DNA from: Bacteroidales bacterium
GTDB taxonomy: Bacteria > Bacteroidota > Bacteroidia > Bacteroidales > Muribaculaceae
DNA length: 64,000 nt
Reading direction: 5' to 3'
NCBI GenBank assembly: GCA_910575545.1
Contig: CAJTFH010000022.1
Span: 1 to 64,000 of the forward strand
Shown: positions 26,065-34,620 of the stretch, piece after piece
Layout: the number at the start of each line of letters is the position of its first letter
Position numbering within the stretch: the stretch's first letter is position 1
The notes under the pieces: generated by a model
What the model saw: the letters and a program-made list of their open reading frames with translations, nothing else
Database searches by the model: none
What the model was told of the DNA's origin: nothing
Position numbers and translations under genes: made by a program

Positions 26065-26222
26065 AATTATTGCCTACGTTTCTATAACAGGCAGTTCACA
26101 ACGAGAAGATATGAAAATGCGGATATTATTACCCGACTTGAGCATATTATCATTTCACACGTCTGCTTAAAAAAGAAGTGGAATGCACACCACGAGAGTT
26201 TCTGATACAGCTAAAACGCTAA
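26065..26222 (+). pseudogene. Remnant of an AraC-family regulator
   Basis: One frame from 26065 reads FYNRQFTTRRYENADIITRLEH, split here as FYNRQF-TTRRYENADIITRLE, a segment typical of the helix before the DNA-binding domain of Bacteroidetes AraC regulators. After a shift near 26142 another frame reads AYYHFTRLLKKEVECTPREF and a few more residues to a stop at 26222, like the second helix-turn-helix end (YFTRLFKKE-G-TP-EF). The core of the domain between them is missing. There is no start, and copy B of the palindromic repeat abuts the 5' end. I read it as a decayed and internally deleted gene; the call rests on short motif resemblance. Confidence 0.4.
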
Positions 26223-26253
26223 TGAATATTTGCAACGGAAGAACACACACCCA

Positions 26254-26281
26254 CTGCATTTCGGCTTGAGCCGAAATGCAG
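26254..26281. terminator. Hairpin after the GH97 gene
   Basis: CTGCATTTCGGC pairs perfectly with GCCGAAATGCAG (12 bp) around TTGA, 12 bases beyond the GH97 stop. No long T run follows on the minus strand, so termination may be weak. Confidence 0.5.
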
Positions 26282-26292
26282 CCCGGCTGTCT

Positions 26293-28278
26293 TTATCGGG
26301 CGATGCGGGCGGCGAAACCTCCACCAGGAGCCATATGCACCCTCAAAGTTTCACCGGGTTGCACGCCGCGCGAAGTCCGTTTATAATCAGTGGCATTGCG
26401 ATGGGCGTTGACCCCGTCGGTAAATAGCGTCATAACCGCACCGGCGGCCAATTTCAGAGGAGTCAAATCAACCTCGACATCGCGCGGTGTCCAGTCAGTG
26501 ACCCCTCCGAGATACCACACATCACCGCTGCGGCGCGCTGTCACGATATATTTGCCCATCTCTCCGGCCAGAACCATGCTCTCATCCCAGACCGTCGGTA
26601 TACCGGCAATAAAATCGGTCGATTCCTTTTCGCGGCGGTAATTCGACGGGGAATCGCACAACATGTTCAGCGGCGCCTCAAGCACAGTGTATAATGCAAG
26701 CTGGTGGCAACGTGTGCCCTGGCTCATCGGCTCTTCATTGCAAGGATGGAAACTGCCCCGGGTTGCATTCCTCATAGCCCCCTGCGTGTAATCCATCGGG
26801 CCGGCAACCTGCCTGATGAAAGGGATTGTAACATCATATGCCATCTGGTCAATCTCAATCGGGTCCCATTTCATCTGCTCCAGCCCATGCACACCCTCAA
26901 AATTCAGCACATTAGGCCATGTGCGGTTCTGCCCTGCCGGCTTATATGTGCCGTGCATGTCAAGTACCAGCCGGTGTTTAGCAGCCTCGGCCGCCGCACG
27001 ATGGCTGAACCGCGTCATCAGCTGATCGTCGCGGTCAAGGAAATCGACCTTGAAACCCTTGATACCCATATCAGCATAATGTCGGCATACATTCTCCATA
27101 TCGCGGTTGAAGGCATCATAACCCGCCCAAAGGATAATATCCACATTTTTGCCGTTAGCATATGCCACAAGCTCTTTCAAGTCAATATCAGGATTGATTT
27201 TCATCAGATCCTCACCTTTGCCCGCCGCCCAGCCGTCGTCGATAATTACATATTCAATCCCGTTCTCGGCAGCGAAACCGATATAATGTTTATATGTTTC
27301 AGTATTTATACCGGCCTCGAAATCCACTCCTGTGATATTCCAATGGTTCCACCAGTCCCATGCCACCTTACCGGGCTTGATCCAGCTCACATCTGAAATC
27401 TTCGACGGTTCTGCCAGGAGCCAGCTCAAATCGCTCATCGCAATCTCTTTATCGGAACCAACCACGGCAACACGCCATGGAAAACTTCTCGCACCGTCGA
27501 CTTTGGCAATATAGGATGCCCGCTCTTTCACAACACCCTGTATATTGTTATATCCCCCTTTTTCAACCTTAAGCGGATATGGGGCGAACACACCTTTCAT
27601 CCCATTCGCACTTTTAGTCAGATAAAGACCCGGATAATCATTGAGATCAGTCTCGGTAAGGCAGACCTTAACGCCATTTCCCCCATCGGCAACCAAAGGC
27701 AGGAAAGAGAGCCTCCCGTCTTTAAGCCGGGAAAGGGATGCTGTTGTATAGGTGTTCTCAAACGAATTGAAAAACTGCGAGTTAAAATCTCCGTCATTCC
27801 CGACGGCGACATATGGCACCGTCATCGTGGCATCGCCGGGGAATGCATATTCAACCTCTTCATTGACAACCTCAAAAGGCCGCGATGAGGTCGAAACGAA
27901 CCGGTATGCAAATCCGTCATCATAAGCGCGGAACTGCACCTCCCAACCTTTTTCTAACTTCAATGTGAGGGCATTATAATTATCCCTCACCTCTGAGCGG
28001 CGGTAAAGCGGTGATGAAACTGTTTCATCAACACTCTTGCGAACAGCCTTTCTGACTTTACCATCCCCCACCACATGTCCGTCACTCAATGTCATCGACA
28101 GTGCGGATGGGGCTATCACATTTTTACCGTCAAAACTAACATAATAGCTAATTCCATCCCCGGCCGAGATATTGGCAACGAGCTGTCCCGACGGAGAACC
28201 GAGTGCATAATCCTTAGCCGACACTGCGGCTCCCATAACGCCGATGCATAACGCTGCCGTTACTATTCTTTGAAACAT
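26293..28278 (-). CDS. Glycoside hydrolase family 97, probably retaining alpha-galactosidase type
   Basis: A secreted or periplasmic glycosidase of 661 residues with a signal peptide (residues 1-20, ending VSA). N-terminal beta-sandwich (about 25-290), (beta/alpha)8 barrel (about 300-570) with WDWWNHWNITG, IIDDGWAAGKG and GFKVDFLDRDDQ, and C-terminal beta domain. In GH97 the retaining branch, such as the Bacteroides alpha-galactosidase BtGH97b, has an Asp nucleophile in the VDF motif; that Asp is present here at residue 412, whereas inverting SusB-type alpha-glucosidases lack it. So alpha-galactosidase-like retaining chemistry is inferred. It follows the GH3 gene after 24 bases in one operon. 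Confidence 0.9.
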   Translation of the reverse strand: MFQRIVTAALCIGVMGAAVSAKDYALGSPSGQLVANISAGDGISYYVSFDGKNVIAPSALSMTLSDGHVVGDGKVRKAVRKSVDETVSSPLYRRSEVRDNYNALTLKLEKGWEVQFRAYDDGFAYRFVSTSSRPFEVVNEEVEYAFPGDATMTVPYVAVGNDGDFNSQFFNSFENTYTTASLSRLKDGRLSFLPLVADGGNGVKVCLTETDLNDYPGLYLTKSANGMKGVFAPYPLKVEKGGYNNIQGVVKERASYIAKVDGARSFPWRVAVVGSDKEIAMSDLSWLLAEPSKISDVSWIKPGKVAWDWWNHWNITGVDFEAGINTETYKHYIGFAAENGIEYVIIDDGWAAGKGEDLMKINPDIDLKELVAYANGKNVDIILWAGYDAFNRDMENVCRHYADMGIKGFKVDFLDRDDQLMTRFSHRAAAEAAKHRLVLDMHGTYKPAGQNRTWPNVLNFEGVHGLEQMKWDPIEIDQMAYDVTIPFIRQVAGPMDYTQGAMRNATRGSFHPCNEEPMSQGTRCHQLALYTVLEAPLNMLCDSPSNYRREKESTDFIAGIPTVWDESMVLAGEMGKYIVTARRSGDVWYLGGVTDWTPRDVEVDLTPLKLAAGAVMTLFTDGVNAHRNATDYKRTSRGVQPGETLRVHMAPGGGFAARIAR

Positions 28279-28302
28279 ACTACGAAAATATATGAGTGTT
28301 AA

Positions 28303-30546
28303 TTACTTCAATTCAAACGGCACAATACCTTTAATATCTCGCGACGATGCCCCTATAATGGCCTCGAATTTACCCGGTTCGGCAATCCATTCATGCTTGT
28401 TATCGTCGAAATAGCTAAGTGCATCGCGCCCTATGGTGATGCTAACCTGCTTCTCTTCTCCCGGGGCCAGTTTCACTTTCTTGAAACCTTTCAGTTCTTT
28501 GACCGGACGCGGAAGACTCGATTTCTTGTCAGTAACATAGAGCTGCACAATCTCCTGCCCTTCGCGGTCGCCGGTGTTGCGCACATTAACAGTGAAAGTA
28601 ATGGTGTCATCGGCAGTCAAAGACTTCTTGTCGGCCGACGGTTTGCCATATTCAAACGACGTATAGCTCAACCCATGGCCGAAAGGGAACAGCGGGGTGG
28701 TCTTTTCTTTGTCAGCCCAGCGGTATCCCACGAAAATATCCTCATTGTAATATTCCGGAATCGTGTCGCCCCACTCTTTCGAGGCCGCAAGAGCATCTTT
28801 GTTGCCGGGATATTCCCCACGGGCATGCGCTCCCACATCTTCAAGTTTAACGGGGAAAGTAAACGGAAGTTTCCCCGAAGGATTCACATCACCTGCAAGC
28901 ACATCGGCTATGGCATTCCCGGCCTCCGAACCTATGAACCAGCCTTGCACCACAGCGGGCACACTCTTAATCCACGGCATAGCAACCGCATTGCCAGAAA
29001 TATTGACCACAACAAGGTTCTTGTTAACCTTGGCAAGCTCCTCTATCAGACGGTCTTGGCCATAAGGCAGACCGAGCCCTTCACGGTCGGCATCCTCGCA
29101 GTCCTGATGCGGAGCCTTGTTCAGACCTCCTACAAAAACCACATAATCGGCATCTTTCGCCGCAGCCACGGCTTCGGCAAGCATTTCCTCAGCACTGCGG
29201 TTATCGGAAATATCCTGCACTTTCATGCCGTCCTGCTGTGCAACCGGATCCCCCACATAACCACGCGCATAAACAATCTCCACACCATCGCCTGCTCGAT
29301 GCTTCAGCCCCTCAAGCGGCGAAACCTCCCGGCGGGCTTTCAGCGAAGAACTTCCGCCCCCCACGGTCATCATCTTTATCGCATTCTCACCAACAACAGC
29401 GATTTTCTTCTTCCCGTCGAGTTTCAGCGGCAGCAGATTCCCCTCATTTTTCAAAAGCACAATCCCTTCGCCGGCAATCTGCCGCGCAGCAGCCAAATGC
29501 TCCGGTGAATTCAGCGAACCGAAAGGCTTCTCAGGATTCATTGCCGTGCGGAATATCAGGCGCAGAACATTGGCCGCTTTCTTGTCAAGCTCTTTCGTGT
29601 CAACCTTCCCCTCCGAAATCAGTTTGAGATAAGGATAAGCCATATAATAGCTGTCATAGGCATTCTTCATCCCTTCCGACAATCCGTTAGTCCATGAGCC
29701 GAACTCCAGATCGAGTCCGCCGTCAATCACCTGCTCGGTGTTATGCACACCACCCCAGTCAGAAATCACAACTCCGTCAAATCCCCATTCGTCGCGCAAT
29801 ATCTCTTTGAGCAGCCGTTGGTTCTGGCACACATGCCTCCCTTTATAGAGATTATATGAGCTCATAATCGACCATGTGCCACCATCCATCACAGCCGCTT
29901 TGAATGCCGGCAGATATATTTCATAGAGCGCGCGGTCGCTCAAATCAACATCGGTGGTATGGCGGCGCTGCTCCTGGTTGTTGAGCGCATAATGCTTCAC
30001 GCAGGTCGCCACTCCGTTTGCCTGCACTCCTTTGATGTAGGGCACAACCATGGCCGACGCCAGATAGGGGTCTTCTCCCATATACTCGAAGTTGCGGCCA
30101 TTCAACGGAGTGCGGTAAATGTTCACACCGGGACCTAACAGCACATCCTTCTCGCGGTAGCGTGCCTCCTCGCCGATGCTTTTTCCGTAAAGCTGCGCCA
30201 TCTCCGTATTCCAGGTTGCCGCCAGGCAGGTCAGTGCCGGAAATGCCGTGCAGGAGTCATTAGTCCATCCGGCCTGATCCCATTCGTCCCAGAAAACTTC
30301 CGGACGGATGCCGTGCGGACCGTCGGTACACCACAGTTCAGGAATCCCGAGCCTGGGCACTCCCGCCGAACTGAATTTCGACTGGGCATGGATAATCGCC
30401 ACCTTCTCCTCAGTGGTCATGCGCCCCAGGGCATCATTAACTCTCTCTTCAAGAGGTTTGGTGGTGTCGAGATACACCGGTGTTTCACCTGCCGCATTCA
30501 GAGCGACACCGATTGCCACCGCAGCGGCAATAATCTGTAACTTCAT
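28303..30546 (-). CDS. Glycoside hydrolase family 3 beta-glycosidase
   Basis: An exported exo-beta-glycosidase (beta-glucosidase or beta-xylosidase class) of 747 residues. Signal peptide at 1-20; GH3 N-terminal TIM-barrel domain with TDGPHGIRPE, GPGVNIYRTPLNGRNFEYMGEDP, KHYALNNQE and the nucleophile Asp263 in VVISDWGG; GH3 C-terminal alpha/beta sandwich with VVGENA and SGKLPFTFP; and a terminal fibronectin III-like domain (PFGHGLSYTSFEY onward). First gene of a two-gene operon with GH97. No SusC/SusD pair or regulator accompanies it in the window. Confidence 0.92.
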   Translation of the reverse strand: MKLQIIAAAVAIGVALNAAGETPVYLDTTKPLEERVNDALGRMTTEEKVAIIHAQSKFSSAGVPRLGIPELWCTDGPHGIRPEVFWDEWDQAGWTNDSCTAFPALTCLAATWNTEMAQLYGKSIGEEARYREKDVLLGPGVNIYRTPLNGRNFEYMGEDPYLASAMVVPYIKGVQANGVATCVKHYALNNQEQRRHTTDVDLSDRALYEIYLPAFKAAVMDGGTWSIMSSYNLYKGRHVCQNQRLLKEILRDEWGFDGVVISDWGGVHNTEQVIDGGLDLEFGSWTNGLSEGMKNAYDSYYMAYPYLKLISEGKVDTKELDKKAANVLRLIFRTAMNPEKPFGSLNSPEHLAAARQIAGEGIVLLKNEGNLLPLKLDGKKKIAVVGENAIKMMTVGGGSSSLKARREVSPLEGLKHRAGDGVEIVYARGYVGDPVAQQDGMKVQDISDNRSAEEMLAEAVAAAKDADYVVFVGGLNKAPHQDCEDADREGLGLPYGQDRLIEELAKVNKNLVVVNISGNAVAMPWIKSVPAVVQGWFIGSEAGNAIADVLAGDVNPSGKLPFTFPVKLEDVGAHARGEYPGNKDALAASKEWGDTIPEYYNEDIFVGYRWADKEKTTPLFPFGHGLSYTSFEYGKPSADKKSLTADDTITFTVNVRNTGDREGQEIVQLYVTDKKSSLPRPVKELKGFKKVKLAPGEEKQVSITIGRDALSYFDDNKHEWIAEPGKFEAIIGASSRDIKGIVPFELK

Positions 30547-30647
30547 GATATTATCGTTTGTGTTTTGATTTATTATCTTTCTTATCGGTATGGCATCTTG
30601 TGACCAGACGATTTCATGGGTAGTCGATCAAGAGGGAAATTTATTCT

Positions 30648-30676
30648 CAAAGATACGAAATTTACTCGTAACTTTG
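30648..30676. promoter_or_regulatory. Back-to-back promoters of GH3-GH97 and MATE genes
   Basis: The minus strand has TATCTTTG (30655-30648) and the plus strand TAACTTTG (30669-30676), only 13 bases apart and almost an inverted repeat of one another. The plus-strand start would be near 30682 and supports the MATE start at 30709; the minus-strand leader to GH3 is about 95 bases. Neither has a clear TTTG at normal spacing, so the two may compete or need an activator. Confidence 0.45.
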
Positions 30677-30708
30677 CACAGTTAAAATCCGTGCAGGAAG
30701 TAGAAAAG

Positions 30709-32076
30709 ATGATTAAAAGCGGAAATACGGTGCGCGTGGATATGCTCCACGGGCCTCTGCTGGGGAAGATAATGGTTTTCGCCCTGCCGTTGATTGCCAG
30801 CGGCATCTTGCAGCAATCGTTCAATGCCGTCGACGTGGCGGTTGTTGGCCGGTTCTGTTCAAGCCATGCCCTTGCCGCCGTCGGGAGCAACGGTGCACTG
30901 ATCAACATCATGGTCAACCTGTTTCTGGGCATTTCTGTCGGCGCAAATGTTGTAATCGCCAACTACATCGGCCGCCGCAACGACAGCGGCATACGGCGCG
31001 CTGTCAGCACCGCCACCTTCATCGCCCTTGCCAGCGGACTGTTGCTGATGCTCATCGGGTTGCTGTTTGCACGCCCGATTCTTGAAATGATGAACACCCC
31101 CGCTGATGTCATAGAACTGGCATCGCTCTATCTGCGCATCTATTTCCTGGGGATGCCCTTTATGATGGTCTACAACTTCGGAGCCGCCATCATGCGCAGC
31201 ATGGGCGACACGCGCCGCCCTTTCTATGCCCTCGTAATAGCCGGAATTGTCAACACCTGCCTCAACCTGTTGCTCGTCATAGTGCTCGGCATGGGGGTCG
31301 AAGGTGTTGCCATAGCCACTGTGATAGCCAACGGGGTCAACGCAGCCATCATTGTGTGGCTCCTCTGCCGCGAGCCGGAGCCGTTCTGTCTAAACCTCAG
31401 GAACATAAAGATTGAACAGTCTGAGCTGAAAAAAATACTCCAAATCGGTGTTCCCGCCGGAGTGCAGGGAATGGTGTTCTCTTTTGCCAATATCTTCATC
31501 CAGTCTACTGTCAACACCTTCGGCGCCGCAGCAATCGCCGGTTCGGCCGCAGCGCTCAACTACGAAAGCTACTGCTACTTCATCATCAGCGCCTTCGCCC
31601 AGTCAACCGTGGCCTTCGTCAGCCAGAACTACGGCGCCGGCGAGCATCAGCGCTGCCGGCGCGTGGTGCGCCTGTGCATGATGCTCAGTATGGGCATAAG
31701 CCTGGTGTTGAACCTGCTGATTGTGTGGCAAAGCCGACTGTGCGCCGGCATATTCTCCACAAGCCCTGAAGTGATAGATTTCGCGGCAAGGCGCATCCAT
31801 GTGGCTCTTATGTTCCAATGGATTGCCTGCAGCTATGAAATAAGCGGAGCCGCCCTACGTGGTCTCGGCCATTCAATGACACCCACGGTTATCACAATCT
31901 TCGGCACATGCGTCTTGCGACTGCTATGGGTCTATTTCGTCAGCCCCATCTACCACAGCTTTGAAGTGCTGCTCATCGTCTACCCCATCTCTTGGCTCGT
32001 TACAGGCATCGCCATGCTTCTGACCTACCGCGCCATCGAGCGCCGCATGTTCGCCACACGCCTCCGCTCCGTCTGA
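30709..32076 (+). CDS. MATE family efflux transporter
   Basis: A cation-coupled drug or metabolite exporter in the inner membrane, 455 residues, twelve predicted helices in two homologous halves. The N-terminal half has LPLIASGILQQSFNAVDVAVVGRF and VGANVVIANYIGRRN; the second half has GVPAGVQGMVFSFANIFIQ and FVSQNYGAGEHQR, the repeat counterparts. The frame opens at 30616, but the first 31 codons overlap the promoter and lack the motif-bearing start; the Met at 30709 gives the usual length. Substrate is not predictable. Confidence 0.9.
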   Translation: MIKSGNTVRVDMLHGPLLGKIMVFALPLIASGILQQSFNAVDVAVVGRFCSSHALAAVGSNGALINIMVNLFLGISVGANVVIANYIGRRNDSGIRRAVSTATFIALASGLLLMLIGLLFARPILEMMNTPADVIELASLYLRIYFLGMPFMMVYNFGAAIMRSMGDTRRPFYALVIAGIVNTCLNLLLVIVLGMGVEGVAIATVIANGVNAAIIVWLLCREPEPFCLNLRNIKIEQSELKKILQIGVPAGVQGMVFSFANIFIQSTVNTFGAAAIAGSAAALNYESYCYFIISAFAQSTVAFVSQNYGAGEHQRCRRVVRLCMMLSMGISLVLNLLIVWQSRLCAGIFSTSPEVIDFAARRIHVALMFQWIACSYEISGAALRGLGHSMTPTVITIFGTCVLRLLWVYFVSPIYHSFEVLLIVYPISWLVTGIAMLLTYRAIERRMFATRLRSV

Positions 32077-32127
32077 TATCTTAATAGTCGTTAACCACAT
32101 CAACACTTGAAAAACCAAACGCGTTAT

Positions 32128-32145
32128 TATCGTTATAAAACGATA
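32128..32145. promoter_or_regulatory. Palindrome upstream of the LEA-like gene
   Basis: TATCGTT (32128-32134) and AACGATA (32139-32145) form a 7-bp dyad with a 4-base centre, about 70 bases before the ATG. No TAnnTTTG box is found between it and the gene, so a different sigma factor or regulator is possible. Confidence 0.3.
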
Positions 32146-32211
32146 TATGACAGAATGCCGACGCATTCTACCCAACTATAATTTAATACTAACACATAGA
32201 AACCTACAACT

Positions 32212-32706
32212 ATGAACACCACAAAAGACATGGCGGCAAAAGCTGCCGCAACCGTATCAGAACAGGCGGCGAAAGTCAGCGCAGCTGCCGCTAAAGTCGC
32301 AGCAAAAGAGAAAGCCGAAGCAGTGAAAGAAAAAGCTGCCGATGCCGTTGATGCCGTAAAGGAAAAAGCTGCGGAAACCGTGGCCAAAGCAAAAGAAAAA
32401 AGCGCTCAAGCTGTCGACAATGCCAAAGAGGCTCTTTCCGATGCCAAGGATAAAGCTGCCGACACAGTGGCAAATGCCAAAGAGAAAGCCGCCGATGCCA
32501 TGGCTTGCGCAAAAGAAAAAGCTGCCGCAGCTGCCAAGACCGTAGCCGACAAAGCCGGAGACCTCAAAGACAAAGCGGGCGACATTAAAGACAAAGCCGC
32601 CGGAGAAGGCTCGTCGATATTCGACAAAGTGAAAGATTTCGCCGCCGACGCCCTTGATGCCGGAGCCAAAGCCGCCCACAACATCGCCGACAAACTCAAA
32701 GGCTGA
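32212..32706 (+). CDS. Ala/Lys-rich LEA-like helical repeat protein
   Basis: A 164-residue protein made almost wholly of Ala, Lys, Glu, Asp and Val in repeats like KEKAADAV, AKEKAAD and DKAGDLKDKAGD. It has no signal peptide and, until a short C-terminal segment (SSIFDKVKDFAADALDAGAKAAHNIADKL), no aromatic residues. The period is near 11, as in late-embryogenesis-abundant group 3 proteins and apolipoprotein-like amphipathic helices. Such proteins are disordered in solution and fold on drying or at membranes. Stress protection or membrane/DNA coating is possible; sequence composition alone cannot decide. It is monocistronic. Confidence 0.7.
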   Translation: MNTTKDMAAKAAATVSEQAAKVSAAAAKVAAKEKAEAVKEKAADAVDAVKEKAAETVAKAKEKSAQAVDNAKEALSDAKDKAADTVANAKEKAADAMACAKEKAAAAAKTVADKAGDLKDKAGDIKDKAAGEGSSIFDKVKDFAADALDAGAKAAHNIADKLKG

Positions 32707-32730
32707 CCCATAGCCACGTCTTCCCAACGT

Positions 32731-32749
32731 GAGGCTGTGTCAAAATAGG
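32731..32749 (+). repeat. Partial GTGTCAAAAT repeat
   Basis: The stretch carries GGCTGTGTCAAAAT, one arm of the hairpin family seen complete at 16086-16122, without its partner arm nearby. It appears to be a decayed copy. Confidence 0.35.
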
Positions 32750-32811
32750 CGAAACCTCACCATAACATACAGACAAATCGTGTGTCAGCAATCGCCTTTC
32801 CGACATAATAA

Positions 32812-32845
32812 AAATGTGCTGAGCCAAAACCGGCTCAGCACATTT
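32812..32845. terminator. Terminator between convergent LEA-like and T9SS-type genes
   Basis: A perfect 14-bp stem (AAATGTGCTGAGCC with GGCTCAGCACATTT) and a 6-base loop with A-rich and T-rich flanks, suited to both directions. Confidence 0.8.
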
Positions 32846-32875
32846 CATATGGGTTAATATTATATAGGGAATCTG

Positions 32876-33568
32876 TTACTTAACAACGATTTTGCCGGAG
32901 ATGCGGCCTGCGCGGTAGATGTAGACACCGCGGCCGAGGCCATTGAGGTCAACCGAACCGTGGCCGCTGATTGCGCGGTCAACCAGGCGTGTTCCCAAAA
33001 TTGAATAAACCTCAAGGTGCTCCTTGCCGTTAACACTGTAGCTCAACGAGTTGCCGCCTTCCAATCGCACAAACTCCCCGTTGACAGCCACATTGTCAAC
33101 ACCACCAACCTCTTCAGCGCTACGATTTGAGAAATTAATCGTCAAAACAATCTTATTAGATGGATTTCCATTCTCATAAGCAGTCAAAACTCCAACTAAA
33201 TCCTTAGTATCATCCGTCAACTTCGTAGCACTCCGATGTATGCCAAGATGTTTGGGCGTATTGGCATCCAAGGTGTAAGTTGTTTTAAAGGGAGCGGGAA
33301 CACAGTTCTCAGTGCAATCCTGAAATGATGGAGCAAGCGACTCATCATCACAAGTCCCCTCTAAAGTAATCTGAGTATCTGACGAAGATACAATTTCCAA
33401 TGAAGGCTCCCATGCTACTAACGAAATTGCCGGAACTTGCATAACATACCCAACCTCAATAGAGGTATCGGTTTTTATTTCCTTACCATCATAGATAAAA
33501 TGGAAGCCATCAGCATATGCCATTGAGGCACATGCCAAGGCAAGAATTGATGTAAAAATTTTATTCAT
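32876..33568 (-). CDS. Secreted protein with T9SS-like C-terminal sorting domain
   Basis: A 230-residue exported protein: signal peptide (MNKIFTSILALACASMAYA), a beta-rich body with four Cys (GTCDD, FQDCTENC), and a C-terminal sorting tail (LEVYSILGTRLVDRAISG, then GVYIYRAGRISGKIVVK) typical of type IX secretion cargo that is attached at the cell surface. The body matches no family I know; a recurring pattern in the operon is a partner for Omp28. It is last of the TlpA-DUF6029-Omp28 unit, 31 bases after Omp28. Confidence 0.7.
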   Translation of the reverse strand: MNKIFTSILALACASMAYADGFHFIYDGKEIKTDTSIEVGYVMQVPAISLVAWEPSLEIVSSSDTQITLEGTCDDESLAPSFQDCTENCVPAPFKTTYTLDANTPKHLGIHRSATKLTDDTKDLVGVLTAYENGNPSNKIVLTINFSNRSAEEVGGVDNVAVNGEFVRLEGGNSLSYSVNGKEHLEVYSILGTRLVDRAISGHGSVDLNGLGRGVYIYRAGRISGKIVVK

Positions 33569-33599
33569 AAGCTAATATTTATTTTTTGATTAATCAAAA

Positions 33600-34466
33600 T
33601 CATTCTTCGGGTTCATCAGAACCCGAAGAAACTTTTGCCTCTACAGCCTGAAGCACACCGCTGCCGTTATAGACAAATCCTACAACCGACAGATTTTCAG
33701 GATTCCATTTGGCATCTAAATCAATTTCATGCTCGATGGTGGTCGGGGTGCCATGCACAATGCTCACCGCTTCTCCATTGAACCCGTTGACAGCAGCACG
33801 AAACACATGGTCATGTTTGTAATCGAAGTTGAAACTATTGTTCAACCCATACTGCAACGCGGTTATATCACTCTCCAAAATCCAAAGCTGGAGGTTGCAA
33901 GAGACCTTATCCGTCGATATCTTCAAATCAGCCGTGATTTTCAGTTTGGTCGGTTCACCTGATGCATCATTAACCAATTCAGGTTGCAAATCAATGTCAA
34001 CAATAGGCTCTTTCTGAATCTCGTTACGTATAATGTCTGACCATGCATTTCTGCCGACAAGCCCCGAAGTACGATTGATAGCACCGATTGGCAAACCTAC
34101 ACCTGAAACTACCCCTGCTTTCTTTGCATACTCTTCACCGTCTGGAACCCTAAGGCACTGTGTGATACCTCCCCAAACAGCATCACCATCCCCTATTGAA
34201 AAGGCATCACCACCTGAATGGATTCCGACTACAATGAGCTGGTCGCCATATTGCTCTTTCAACCCCTTGATGATATCGTGGGCTTCAGGGCAGTTAACAC
34301 ACTTCTGGCCGGTGAACTCTTCAAGAAGCACCCCGCGTTTGGCATCGATGGGGGGCAACTCCTTGTAGCGGTCACCGGGTTCTATGTCATTGCAAGCGGA
34401 GAGGGCTGCTCCTGCAGTGAGGATTGCCAAGGCCGCGAGCTTGAAGTTTGTCTTTTTGATGTTCAT
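33600..34466 (-). CDS. Omp28-related outer-membrane lipoprotein
   Basis: A lipoprotein of 288 residues with signal and lipobox LSAC (Cys25). The Omp28 domain starts with a thioredoxin-like redox site GVLLEEFTGQKCVNCPEAH (Cys56 and Cys59) followed by IVVGIHSGGD and LPIGAINR, a thioredoxin-like fold, and then a beta-sandwich-like half. Omp28 was first described as a Porphyromonas gingivalis surface protein; its reaction is not settled. It has its own -7 box (34598-34605) and lies in a run of CxxC envelope genes. Confidence 0.85.
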   Translation of the reverse strand: MNIKKTNFKLAALAILTAGAALSACNDIEPGDRYKELPPIDAKRGVLLEEFTGQKCVNCPEAHDIIKGLKEQYGDQLIVVGIHSGGDAFSIGDGDAVWGGITQCLRVPDGEEYAKKAGVVSGVGLPIGAINRTSGLVGRNAWSDIIRNEIQKEPIVDIDLQPELVNDASGEPTKLKITADLKISTDKVSCNLQLWILESDITALQYGLNNSFNFDYKHDHVFRAAVNGFNGEAVSIVHGTPTTIEHEIDLDAKWNPENLSVVGFVYNGSGVLQAVEAKVSSGSDEPEE

Positions 34467-34597
34467 TTGCTGAAAAAGTTTAGTTCGATGAGAAATTACT
34501 GTTTCCCGGAGAGGGAGCTGTTTTTATGTTGTTTGTTTTCAGCTGTCAGTTGTTGGTATTGTTTCGGAGAGAAGGGATTTCAGAAGAATGGTTCTTT

Positions 34598-34605
34598 CAA
34601 AGGTA
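34598..34605 (-). promoter_or_regulatory. -7 box ahead of the Omp28 gene
   Basis: The minus strand reads TACCTTTG in the 154-base gap between the DUF6029 and Omp28 genes, giving a leader of about 125 bases. No TTTG is correctly spaced. It suggests Omp28 and its follower can be expressed apart from TlpA. Confidence 0.4.
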
Positions 34606-34620
34606 GAGCCAAACCGGCTT

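Noticed and set aside
26293-30546. Full polysaccharide utilization locus around GH3-GH97
   Set aside because: No SusC, SusD, ECF sigma/anti-sigma or hybrid two-component gene lies in the window.
32257-32727. 156-residue frame opposite the LEA-like gene
   Set aside because: Its Gly/Phe/Val composition is simply the complement of Ala/Lys repeats.
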